Below, one piece after another: positions 1-7,645 of a DNA stretch of 64,000 nt; position 1 is the stretch's first letter; each line of letters begins with the position of its first letter. The translations under genes and the position numbers were made by a program. The DNA is from a candidate division KSB1 bacterium (GTDB lineage: Bacteria; Electryoneota; RPQS01). The stretch spans positions 1-64,000 of the forward strand of contig JACRMR010000007.1 of NCBI GenBank assembly GCA_016214895.1, given 5' to 3'. Under the pieces are notes generated by a model, which was not told the origin of the DNA, did no database searches, and saw only the letters and a list, made by a program, of their open reading frames with translations.

Positions 1-66
1 CGACTCCAGCTCCTGCACCACCCGCCGCTTAAACTCCGGGCTGAACGACCGTCTCTGACGTGGCAT
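1..66 (-). CDS. IS3-type transposase OrfA, N-terminal fragment (runs off window)
   Basis: Reading the minus strand from position 66 gives 22 codons beginning MPRQRRSFSPEFKRRVV, which is the characteristic start of the helix-turn-helix transposase (HTH_Tnp_1, IS3 OrfA) that binds the element's ends. An AAAGGAG ribosome-binding site sits 7 bases upstream of the ATG. The rest lies outside the window, so integrity, OrfB and the programmed frameshift cannot be judged. The family call rests only on this short N-terminus. Confidence 0.72.
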   Translation of the reverse strand, partial: MPRQRRSFSPEFKRRVVQELES

Positions 67-122
67 CCTTGGCTCCTTTGTTGCCCCGCCCCTAATCTAC
101 GAAATCAACCCCTGACTGTCCA
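1..122 (-). mobile_element. Terminal part of an IS3-family-like insertion sequence
   Basis: The segment holds the transposase start and its untranslated leader. Read on the minus strand, the likely element end begins at position 122 with TGGACAGTCAGGGG; IS3-family ends start with 5'-TG. The other terminus and target duplication lie outside the window, so the exact boundary is inferred. Coding sequence of a different, lower-G+C character starts right after it, consistent with insertion into a gene. Confidence 0.55.
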
Positions 123-127
123 GTCCG

Positions 128-598
128 ATGGGTGCAGTCCACCGCTCACGGAAGCTTCGTCTACTGCGAGAACTAGACGACTCTGATCCCGGCGCACAAG
201 CCATCATTGTCACCGTCACTAATGATCAGGATGACGTGACACGTACTCGCCCGATGGGAGGCCGAAAGAAAATTGCCTCTGTAAGTGATGACTATCTCGA
301 ATTTGCCATGATGAGCAATCCCGATATTGAGTTGTACATGGAAACCGGAGAGTTGCGAAGCGGATATTTACATGCGCGGAACCGAGACTATGAACTCCTC
401 GAGCAATTTAACGCTTCATCCATATCAAAAAACAGAAACAAGATCTGGCTTGATACCAAGAATCCTACTCCGGCTCAGGTGATTGCGAGTGCCGAACCAT
501 ATGTCTTGGGTTTGCTTGAACTTGGAAAGAAATTCCATCCAAGAAACGCTGGCGAGCTACAGGTTGGATACGACATAGATCGAATCACCTCCGCCTAG
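128..598 (+). CDS. Hypothetical protein, probably cut by the IS at its 5' end
   Basis: A 156-residue frame whose function I do not recognise. It is rich in charged residues and clearly lower in G+C than the genes that follow, suggesting foreign or accessory origin. The first ATG lies only 5 bases from the inferred IS end and has no ribosome-binding site; the frame stays open back to a TGA inside the IS, so the true N-terminus may have been removed by insertion. It ends at TAG (596-598), but the same frame stays open and protein-like for 52 more codons, so this may be the broken front of a longer protein. Confidence 0.5.
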   Translation: MGAVHRSRKLRLLRELDDSDPGAQAIIVTVTNDQDDVTRTRPMGGRKKIASVSDDYLEFAMMSNPDIELYMETGELRSGYLHARNRDYELLEQFNASSISKNRNKIWLDTKNPTPAQVIASAEPYVLGLLELGKKFHPRNAGELQVGYDIDRITSA

Positions 599-757
599 GG
601 CAAGCTGAAACTGTGGGACAAGGTAATTCATTGGGGGGAGTTGTTCTTCAACTTGCCTGCCAGCTACAGAAATAGATCCCCTGAGAGCGAGATCGAAAAG
701 ACTAGAAAACGACTAGAAAGGGCTCGTCAACTGGTCGCAAAATCCAATCCGCGATGA
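599..757 (+). pseudogene. In-frame continuation of the 128-598 gene after a TAG codon
   Basis: Directly after the TAG at 596-598 the same frame runs 52 sense codons to TGA at 755-757. The translation (starting GKLKLWDKVIHWGELFF, ending in a charged stretch rich in Glu, Arg and Lys) looks like protein and contains no ATG of its own. The simplest reading is that 128-757 was one 209-codon gene, now disabled by a nonsense mutation and an IS at its 5' end. Sequencing error or natural TAG termination are alternatives. Confidence 0.45.
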
Positions 758-1202
758 ATAAGTACAGAGATTCCTTTCGCAGCCGCATGTATTGGCATGT
801 GCGCCGCTCGGGAAGAGAATCCCGAGCCCCCTCTTGCCCTCCCGTGAACAGGGCGAGATCCGACGAAGATTCACCCCGCTGCCCCCCATGAATGGGGGGG
901 GGATATGTGAGCGAGAGCAGATCGCGGCTGTGCGTGGCATTGCGCAGCAGGGTGGGCAACCGCGCGGAGTTGTCCCTACCGCGAGCGCCGAGAGGTCGGG
1001 AGCATACGATTGTACGGAGCCACGGAGGGCGGGTCACGGACCCGCCCCTACGATTAGAATCGTCCCACGTCTCGCCTCCCTGCCAGTTGGCCGCGTTCTC
1101 CCGAGCGCATATCCATGCGGCGCTACGAAGATACCCGATTTCGCGCACGGCTGTGCGGCGCAACCGGAGAGCGGGTCGCGGGCCCGCCCCTATCGGGTAC
1201 GC
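758..1202. repeat. Non-coding stretch dense in palindromic repeats
   Basis: No convincing gene is seen. Hairpin elements include one at 882-899 (six C plus AT, a GA loop, AT plus six G), one at 1027-1047 (9-base arms GGGCGGGTC and GACCCGCCC around ACG), and a related imperfect copy near 1171-1187 preceded by a 22-base block at 1137-1158 that recurs at 2212-2233. These are dispersed intergenic repeats. The longer open frames here are by-products of the repeats' high G+C. Confidence 0.6.
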
Positions 1203-1643
1203 TCACTTTGAGGCGGCGTAGTTGACCATGCCGTGCCAATCCACAACGATCACCGGCTCGTCTCCGACAACCCAAGCGTCATGGCCTGAGGGCAGCAGCG
1301 ACACATCGCCGGGTTTGCACTCATACACGGTGCCGTCGTCCATTTGAACCTTCAACACGCCGGACACATGATACTGAAAGTGCGGCGCTTCGCAGCTCTT
1401 GGTCTTGGCCACCGGCTGCAGTGAAGTTGACCACCGCCAACCCGGCTCAAAGACCGCGCGACCGATGGTCACACCGCCGATGGTCATGAGTTCCAAATGT
1501 CCTTTGGGGAATTCGCGAATCTCATCCGGTTTTGCAAAACTCTTCAGCGCGGCTGTGTTCAGATTCTGATCAGTTGCTTTAGTTTGCGCGGCAGCCGAAA
1601 GGACAAGCGCGCACAGGGCCAGTACCAGTGACAAGGATTTCAT
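1203..1643 (-). CDS. Secreted cupin-domain protein
   Basis: A 146-residue protein with a signal peptide (MKSLSLVLALCALVLSAAAQ) and a single small beta-barrel domain of the cupin type: FEPGWRWS, then HFQYHVSGVLKVQMDDG, then CKPGDVSLLPSGHDAWVV. His and acidic residues at the usual cupin positions suggest metal binding, but the substrate is unknown. A start further upstream would be possible, but the ATG at 1643 is preceded by GGAG and is the only one giving a signal peptide at the N-terminus. It is divergently transcribed from an HxlR regulator, which probably controls it. Confidence 0.8.
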   Translation of the reverse strand: MKSLSLVLALCALVLSAAAQTKATDQNLNTAALKSFAKPDEIREFPKGHLELMTIGGVTIGRAVFEPGWRWSTSLQPVAKTKSCEAPHFQYHVSGVLKVQMDDGTVYECKPGDVSLLPSGHDAWVVGDEPVIVVDWHGMVNYAASK

Positions 1644-1706
1644 GATTGCTCCGATTCTTCTTTCGTTGATCTGATGCGCGGGAATTCGTTTCAGGCGTTC
1701 ACCGAC

Positions 1707-1735
1707 AATATAACGAGTGACTTGCGCTTTCGCAA
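1707..1735 (-). promoter_or_regulatory. Promoter of the cupin gene
   Basis: On the minus strand TTGCGA (plus 1730-1735) and TATATT (plus 1707-1712) are separated by exactly 17 bases. This is a good sigma-70 match, placed about 65 bases ahead of the cupin ATG. Confidence 0.6.
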
Positions 1736-1736
1736 G
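1721..1736. promoter_or_regulatory. Operator-like palindrome in the cupin/HxlR intergenic region
   Basis: A perfect inverted repeat CTTGCG-CTTT-CGCAAG overlaps the -35 box of the cupin promoter and lies upstream of the HxlR gene. HxlR-family dimers bind inverted repeats between divergent genes, so this is the natural candidate for their site. The role is inferred. Confidence 0.5.
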
Positions 1737-1787
1737 AGCGCACAAGAATGTGACATAGTGGCGAAAAGTATACCGGGGTAGGAAGCC

Positions 1788-2123
1788 ATGTTCCAAGTGC
1801 AGGATCAGAAATTCGATTGCTACATCGAGTTCACCCTGAGTATTATCGGGGGTAAATGGAAGACGCTAATCCTCTGGAATCTCAGAGATGGGATCAAGCG
1901 CTTCGGTGAGCTGCGAAGGCTCATCCCTGAATGTACACAGAGAATGCTGATTCGTCAGCTGCGGGAACTTGAACGCGATGGGGTTGTCGCACGCAAGATT
2001 TACAGTCAGATTCCACAGAAAGTTGAGTACTCCTTGACCGAACGCGGCGAAACCCTGAAACCCATGTTGGAGCTTGCCTGCAGCTGGGGAATGAGCAGAG
2101 CCGACGAACTGAATGCAGGATGA
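1788..2123 (+). CDS. HxlR-family (DUF24) transcriptional regulator
   Basis: A 111-residue winged-helix protein with the HxlR hallmarks: IGGKWKTLILWNL in the first helix, RFGELRRLIP, then the recognition segment TQRMLIRQLRELERDGVV, and the wing ending VEYSLTERGE. The length is typical. A Cys near the N-terminus (FDCYIEF) matches the position of the redox- or aldehyde-sensing Cys in several family members, so sensing a reactive small molecule is possible. It lies divergent from the cupin gene and has an AGGAAG ribosome-binding site. Confidence 0.9.
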   Translation: MFQVQDQKFDCYIEFTLSIIGGKWKTLILWNLRDGIKRFGELRRLIPECTQRMLIRQLRELERDGVVARKIYSQIPQKVEYSLTERGETLKPMLELACSWGMSRADELNAG

Positions 2124-2672
2124 CCTGTACGCGGCGGCGGTGCGGCGTGTGCCCGGCTGCGGAGAGGTTGGTACGAAGTGCGCATGTCCGTGCGGCGCCA
2201 AACAGATTTTCGATTTCGCGCACGGCTGTGCGGAGCCACGGCGGGCGGGTCGCGGACCCGCCCCTACGATGATCCCTTACAAAAGGTGAGGGAAGGGCGG
2301 AGGTAGATTCCGACAGGGTCTGGAGACCCTGCTCCGGCGACTCTTCGATTCCGGGCGGCCGGGGACGACCGCCACGGCGGAGAATGTCCGAAGCGCGAAG
2401 ACGCGCACCCCCCTCGCTCCCCAAGGAGCGAGGGGAGACCCGGTTCTGCGCGGGTCACGCACAAGATTGGACGGTGATGCGGTGGCGCAGGCGATGCCTC
2501 TGCACCTGCCAAACTCCGTGTGCAAGCCGCGGAGTAGGTCGCTGGCCCGAGCGGCTTTCCGCCGAATCAACAGGATGCCGGCATTCGAGACGGTATTATT
2601 CCGGACGCGATGATCCCTTGCACTTCAATTTCTCCTACATGCTCTGAAATCCAACACCTTGCGGAGGCAACG
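2124..2672. repeat. Gene-free stretch with several hairpin repeats
   Basis: I see no gene. The 22-base block at 2212-2233 plus the palindrome at 2243-2263 (arms GGGCGGGTC/GACCCGCCC around GCG) repeats the arrangement near 1137-1187. Other hairpins are 2314-2331 (CAGGGTCT-GG-AGACCCTG) and 2410-2435 (11-base arms CCCCTCGCTCC/GGAGCGAGGGG, loop CCAA). The end of the stretch must hold the promoter of the next gene, but I cannot point to it. Confidence 0.55.
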
Positions 2673-4817
2673 ATGGCACGGTTCTCCTATTTGGGCCGCC
2701 TGTGGGTGGCACTGCTCGCAGTTCTCGGCTGCGGAATGACGGACGCTTACGCACAGGACAGTTTGAATGTGCAACGGCTCAGTCAGCTCTATGACAACTG
2801 GGCGATTGCCGAAGCTGTCAGAGTGGACGGCGACATTTTGTACGCAGCCACGCTCTGGAACGGTCTGCGCGTCATCGACATCGCGGACCGCACGCGGCCG
2901 GCGGAGATCGCGGCGCTCGATCTCGGCGGCAGCGTGACGGCCATCACGACGCACGGCGCCACGGCGTATGTCGGTGTCTCCGCGCGGCTGGTTTGCGTGA
3001 ACGTCACGAACCCGGCGGCGCCGCAGCGGCTGGGCGAAGTGACGCAGTTCGGCGGCGCCCAAGATCTCATCGAACGCGGCGGTTACCTCTATGCGGCGAG
3101 CGGTTCGGGCGGGTTGCGGATCGCCGACGTCACGAATCCAAACTCGCCGGTCGTCGTCGGCACGGCAGCGACTCGCAATCAGGCGTATGGCGTGGATCTC
3201 CTGGGTTCGCTTGCTTTCATTGCGGATTATGAGAGCGGGCTTTCCATTTTTGACACCTCGAACCCGGCGCTTCCGCAACTGGTCGGCGAGACCACGAACC
3301 AGCCCGGTTTCATGGACGTGGTGGTCCACGATTCGGTCGTTTACGCGGCGGCCGGTGACGGCCTGCACATCATCGATGCGACGATTCCCGCGGATCCGCA
3401 CGAGATCGGCGTCTTCGCTCAGGCCATGGGTGCTCAGGCGCTGGCGCTGCGCTGGCCGCTCTTGTTCGTTGACTGTCACTACCTCGGACTCTATGTATTC
3501 GATTGCACGGAGCCGCTATCGCCGACCGTGTACGGATTCATGGATACGCCGGAGTTTGAAGCATGGGGCGTGGCCTGCGATTCCACCTACGCGTATCTCG
3601 CTGCCGGCTATCACGGGGCGCGCATCATCGATATCAGCGATCCGGAAGCCATCGCCGAGGTGGCCTTCGTTGACACCGATTACCTGCAGACGACGACGAT
3701 CGTCGATCATTTTGCCTACATCGCCGCGGGCGAATACGGGCTGAACGTCGTGGACATTGCCGATCCGCGTCATCCGGTGCCGGTGGGCGCGCTGGATCTG
3801 TCGGGGATGATGATTAACTCCGTGGCGGTGGGAAACCGGTTGTACACGGCCTCCCTTTACAGCTTTTCCGTGGTCGATATCAGCGACCCCGTCGCACCGG
3901 TGTGGATCAACGATGTTGCGACGTCCGATGCGATCTGGTGGATTGCGCACGCCGGGCAATACCTGTATGTGGCCGGCGGCTTCGGCGGGCTGCTCACGTA
4001 TGATCTCGCCGACCCCGACAATCCGCAAGAGGTCTACGGGGTTCCCGTCGAGTATCAACTCTGGAGCATCACGCTCGCCGCCGGCTACGCGTACGGCACG
4101 GCCGGCGAGATGGGGTTGATTGTTTTCGATCTCAGCGATCCGGCGCATCCAGTGGAGCTTACGCAGTTTCACACGGTCTATCGGGCGCTGTTCGCCGCCG
4201 TGGACGGCGACCGCGCGTACGTGACCGTCGAAGACCACGGCTTTGCGGTGATCGACATCAGCGATCCGGCGCATCCGGCGTTGATTCGTCGCGTCACGAC
4301 GCGCGGTTTTGCGGGGGAGATCCATGTGGCAAACGGACTGCTCTATGTGGCCGATCAAGCGGCGGGCTTCAGCGTTTATTCGCTCTGGAACCGCGATCTA
4401 CCCGAATTGGTTGCGTTCTATGACACGCCGACGAACTGCGTGGGATTGACGATCGTGGATACGCTCGTGTACGTCGCCGATTGGCTGCATTGGGGCGTGT
4501 ACGCGCATGCGGACGGACTTGCGGCGGACGATCGCGCCGCACCGGCGCTGCCGCGAGCTCCGGCGTTGCGCGCCTGCTATCCGAACCCGTTCAATTTGCA
4601 ATTGCAGATTGAGTTTGAGCTGCCGCAAACTGAAGCCGTAACGCTGACGATTCACGATGTTCTGGGCCGCGAGACGGCGGTGCTCGCCGACGGGTTGCAA
4701 CCGGCGGGTGCCCGGATCGTGACGTGGGACGCGGGCGAAGCGGCGTCGGGAGTGTATTTCGTGAAGTTGCGCGCGGGGGAATATCGGGCGGTGCGGAAGG
4801 TGTGCCTCTTGAGGTAG
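2673..4817 (+). CDS. Secreted LVIVD-repeat protein with T9SS sorting tail
   Basis: A 714-residue extracellular protein. The signal peptide is MARFSYLGRLWVALLAVLGC...YAQ. The body is a run of about a dozen LVIVD-type repeats of roughly 45 residues, each with a LxVIDIxDPxxPxxVG core (for example LRVIDIADRTRPAEIAALD), expected to form a beta-propeller. The last 85 residues form a T9SS type A sorting domain (ACYPNPFNLQLQIEFELP ... VLGRETAVL ... SGVYFVKLRAG). The start at 2673 was chosen because GCGGAGG lies just upstream and the signal peptide begins there. Binding partner unknown; surface attachment or release is inferred from the tail. Confidence 0.88.
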   Translation: MARFSYLGRLWVALLAVLGCGMTDAYAQDSLNVQRLSQLYDNWAIAEAVRVDGDILYAATLWNGLRVIDIADRTRPAEIAALDLGGSVTAITTHGATAYVGVSARLVCVNVTNPAAPQRLGEVTQFGGAQDLIERGGYLYAASGSGGLRIADVTNPNSPVVVGTAATRNQAYGVDLLGSLAFIADYESGLSIFDTSNPALPQLVGETTNQPGFMDVVVHDSVVYAAAGDGLHIIDATIPADPHEIGVFAQAMGAQALALRWPLLFVDCHYLGLYVFDCTEPLSPTVYGFMDTPEFEAWGVACDSTYAYLAAGYHGARIIDISDPEAIAEVAFVDTDYLQTTTIVDHFAYIAAGEYGLNVVDIADPRHPVPVGALDLSGMMINSVAVGNRLYTASLYSFSVVDISDPVAPVWINDVATSDAIWWIAHAGQYLYVAGGFGGLLTYDLADPDNPQEVYGVPVEYQLWSITLAAGYAYGTAGEMGLIVFDLSDPAHPVELTQFHTVYRALFAAVDGDRAYVTVEDHGFAVIDISDPAHPALIRRVTTRGFAGEIHVANGLLYVADQAAGFSVYSLWNRDLPELVAFYDTPTNCVGLTIVDTLVYVADWLHWGVYAHADGLAADDRAAPALPRAPALRACYPNPFNLQLQIEFELPQTEAVTLTIHDVLGRETAVLADGLQPAGARIVTWDAGEAASGVYFVKLRAGEYRAVRKVCLLR

Positions 4818-5149
4818 CGCCTGGAGTCGATCGGAATTCGCGGTGCTCCGGATTTGCGCATCCCTTGCGCTTTCCGGCGCACGCACCTCCCACTCGGGTC
4901 CTTGAGGCCCGGTAACTTGTAGGAAATCAGACGTCGGGAGTCGGCCGGCAATTTGCTTGCGACCATCGGGTTGCGCCGGGCCGACCAGCCCCCAGCGAAC
5001 GGCGTGACGTATCCCGTCCGGGCACAACTGGGCGGTGATGACGATTCCGGGATGGACCGTGTTGGTCGATCCCCCGAGCCTCGGTAGCAAATAGAGAGCA
5101 CTTTCGTGATGCGCTAAGTCGCAAAGCACATGGACAGCATGGAGGACAG
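4818..5149. other. Intergenic stretch, nothing recognised
   Basis: 332 bases between two secreted-protein genes. I see no RNA gene, no clear terminator with a T-run, and no convincing -35/-10 pair. A GTCGCAAAGC motif close to the next gene recalls c-di-GMP riboswitches, but the order of conserved elements does not fit. Confidence 0.4.
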
Positions 5150-6931
5150 ATGATTAGGCTAAGCCGGAAGACGCTTGGGCGAATACTGGTCGTGACGTTG
5201 GGTCTGCTGCCATGCCTGGCGCGGGCGGATGGTCTGCTGCGGATCGGGCTGCAATTGCACAACGAGCCGCAGACGAACCGGCCATGTACGGCCAACGGCG
5301 AGCAGGACTACCTCAGCACGTGTGTGGTGATGGACAGTCTGATGACGGCGTTTGCGCGGCATGGCGCCAAGATCACGTTTGAGATGGGTCTGGGGAACGC
5401 GCTGAGCACTCCGGTGTGGGGTGGGGCGGGAGTTCGCGGGTCAGTGCCGTACATGGTTCTGCATCCCGAGGTGATTTGCGTCGCCTCACACATTCACTAT
5501 CCGGCGGACATGCCCGGTTTTCGGGACAAGTTCTGCCCGCCCTTCACCGAGGACAACATCGCCGAGGCGAGTTTGACGTACGCGCAGTATGCGCTATCGG
5601 CTGACCGTCGCCGTGATGTGAAGGTGGCGGCGGCAGGGCAGCCGATTCGCGGGGTGTGCGGACTGTGGAGCCGTTTTCCGACATTGCGGTGGGTGCCTGC
5701 TCTTTCCGCGACCGGGTATGAGTGGGTCACCGGCTGGAACAACGTGAATCCGCCCGGCGGTTCGACCGGCGGCCATGCCTGGGCGACGGCCGTCAATCCG
5801 TGGCGCGTTGGCCATGACCTGACGAACGACTATCGGGGCGGGGTGCTGGACTCGTATTACAACGGCGCCATGGTGCTGCTTCCGGACGGCGCAGTTTCGG
5901 GTCGGATGAATCCGAACGAGCAGGTCAGCTTTGCGGTGGTGGACTCGCTGATGCAGGAAAACTGGCTGGCGGGCGATCCGGAGCGGATCAACGTGTGCTA
6001 TCTGACGGTTCACGACTATGAATTCAAGTCCGGCGGCGGAATTGACTATGCCGAGTTCCACGCGTGGGATTCGCTGCTGACGATGCTGGACGGTTACGTT
6101 TCCTCGGGTCAAGCCGTGTATCAGACGATGGATGAAATGTATCAGGATTTTGTCGCGTGGGAAGGAGAGGGCAATATATCGTATCCGCACAACGGCACGT
6201 TCGAAGCGCGGGACACGGTCACATATTGGACGTCGCCGGACGGTCACAACGAGGTTCTGGAATACAATCTTTGCTGGTCGCCGCTCGGGGGCACGGTGCC
6301 GGAGGGCGACGGACAGGATCCGACTCACTATCGGCATGGTCGCTACGGTTATCGATTCGGCGACGCGGCCACGATGCGCGGGATTGGCGCGTCCACGGAA
6401 GGCAAGCACATCTACTGTGTGGTGCCGGCGGACACGTCGGTGGAGTTTCGGGTCTGGTGCTACGCGGAAGGAGCGGCGCAACCGCTGCTCGGCATCCGGT
6501 GGTATGCGAGCGCGGACACGACTCCGGACACACCACATCTGTCTGAAGTGACCGGGGCAGAGGTGGATTCCGTATCGGGCAATTGGAGTTTACTGGTTCT
6601 CCGCGCGGACGTCCCCGCGGGTGCCACCGCGCTGCGGACCTGTCTCTACAAGTCGGGCGACGGATCGCTCTGGTACGATGACGCGAATCTGCGCTATGGC
6701 AGAGGCGCGTTAGCGACCCCGGTGCTTACGGTGGGTCCGGTCAATTCGTCGCAGATTCAACTTCACTGGACCGCGGTGCCCGGCGCGACCGGCTACCGCC
6801 TCCATTACGATACCAATTGCGACGGCTCGTTCACGAACTACATCGTCGTCGCGGCTCCGGGCACGAGCGCAACTCTGGAGATCTCGGCGGCACCGGTCAC
6901 GTTTTACAAGGTGTATGCGGTGGCGCCCTGA
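5150..6931 (+). CDS. Secreted protein of unknown function with Fn3-like C-terminus
   Basis: 593 residues with a signal peptide (MIRLSRKTLGRILVVTLGLLPCLARA). The first 330 residues contain His/Asp-bearing motifs (VASHIHYPADMPGF, CYLTVHDYEF, YQTMDEMYQDF) in an arrangement suggesting a barrel-like hydrolase or polysaccharide-deacetylase-like fold, but I cannot identify a family with confidence. Residues around 340-520 look like a beta-sandwich module, and the last 75 residues (QIQLHWTAVPGATGYRLHYD) are fibronectin type III-like. It lacks the T9SS tail found on its neighbours. The start has GGAGGACAG before ATG. It ends at a strong terminator shared with the convergent RRM gene. Confidence 0.7.
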   Translation: MIRLSRKTLGRILVVTLGLLPCLARADGLLRIGLQLHNEPQTNRPCTANGEQDYLSTCVVMDSLMTAFARHGAKITFEMGLGNALSTPVWGGAGVRGSVPYMVLHPEVICVASHIHYPADMPGFRDKFCPPFTEDNIAEASLTYAQYALSADRRRDVKVAAAGQPIRGVCGLWSRFPTLRWVPALSATGYEWVTGWNNVNPPGGSTGGHAWATAVNPWRVGHDLTNDYRGGVLDSYYNGAMVLLPDGAVSGRMNPNEQVSFAVVDSLMQENWLAGDPERINVCYLTVHDYEFKSGGGIDYAEFHAWDSLLTMLDGYVSSGQAVYQTMDEMYQDFVAWEGEGNISYPHNGTFEARDTVTYWTSPDGHNEVLEYNLCWSPLGGTVPEGDGQDPTHYRHGRYGYRFGDAATMRGIGASTEGKHIYCVVPADTSVEFRVWCYAEGAAQPLLGIRWYASADTTPDTPHLSEVTGAEVDSVSGNWSLLVLRADVPAGATALRTCLYKSGDGSLWYDDANLRYGRGALATPVLTVGPVNSSQIQLHWTAVPGATGYRLHYDTNCDGSFTNYIVVAAPGTSATLEISAAPVTFYKVYAVAP

Positions 6932-7034
6932 AGGGGCGCTCCGCGTTTCCATTTTGCGGTACAGCGGGACGCTGATTCGAAAACGGGACTACACCTCCTG
7001 CTCATGCAGAGATTGTCTGCTGTTTGGAGCAACG

Positions 7035-7070
7035 AAAGAGGGCCAACCCTTGCGGGTCGGCCCTCTTTTT
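7035..7070. terminator. Bidirectional terminator between convergent genes
   Basis: An A-run, then the stem GAGGGCC(A)ACCC / GGGT(C)GGCCCTC with a TTGC loop, followed by five T. Because the stem is flanked by A on one side and T on the other, it can terminate both the plus-strand secreted-protein gene and the minus-strand RRM gene. Confidence 0.85.
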
Positions 7071-7088
7071 CACGTTGCGGATTAACGC

Positions 7089-7364
7089 TTAGTAGCGGTC
7101 GCGGCGGGCGGGACGGTCTTCCTTCGGCCGGGCCTCGTTGACCATCATCTTGCGGCCGCCCTGCTCCATTTCGTTCAGGGCGCTCATCGCGGCGCGCGCT
7201 TCCTTTTCGTTCGGCATTTCGACGAAGCCGAAGCCCTTGCTCTGGCCGCTCATGCGGTCCATGACGAGGCTGGCGCGATCGACCTGTCCGTGCGCTGAGA
7301 ACATGTTTCTCAGATCGTCTTCCGTTGTGCTGTAGGCGAGATTGCCCACGTAGATGTTTACCAT
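7089..7364 (-). CDS. RRM-type RNA-binding protein
   Basis: A 91-residue single RNA recognition motif protein: RNP2 is IYVGNLAY (residues 4-11) and RNP1 is KGFGFVEM (around residues 43-50), followed by a short basic tail rich in Arg and Asp. It resembles the cold-induced bacterial Rbp proteins that bind single-stranded RNA. The ATG at 7364 was chosen because AAGGATTC lies at the right distance and the RRM begins immediately; upstream in-frame starts would add a non-homologous extension. It is a monocistronic unit converging on the terminator at 7035-7070. Confidence 0.92.
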   Translation of the reverse strand: MVNIYVGNLAYSTTEDDLRNMFSAHGQVDRASLVMDRMSGQSKGFGFVEMPNEKEARAAMSALNEMEQGGRKMMVNEARPKEDRPARRDRY

Positions 7365-7512
7365 TGTTGAATCCTTTCCAACTTGCGAGGATGGTATCCC
7401 CATGATTGCCACCTTACCGATCGTCAAGCCGAAGAAAGATTCTCGAACTGCGAACGAACGAAGAGCATTCTCGTGACACGGGCCTGCGACGAGCTCCGAC
7501 TGGAGCGATTTC

Positions 7513-7551
7513 AAAAGCGTGTGTGAGGGAGGATAAATCCCTTAGCACACG
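7513..7551 (-). terminator. Terminator for the radical SAM gene
   Basis: Read on the minus strand, the imperfect stem CGTGTGCTAAGGGA / TCCCTCACACACG is followed by CTTTT. It lies about 95 bases past the stop of the radical SAM gene. Confidence 0.55.
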
Positions 7552-7645
7552 ATGCGGACAATATACGCATAAATAGGGCCGATTCCTATTCCTAAGTTAA
7601 CATACATGAAAACAATAGGTTGGAAATAGAACATCCCGCCCGGGG

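Noticed and set aside
792-1221. Overlapping plus-strand open frames of 109-139 codons in the repeat-rich region
   Set aside because: They read through palindromic repeats, have no ribosome-binding sites and no protein-like composition.
5098-5149. GTCGCAAAGC near the start of the 5150 gene, resembling a c-di-GMP-I riboswitch
   Set aside because: A GGTAGC segment occurs upstream rather than downstream of it and the other conserved parts are missing, so the order does not fit GEMM.
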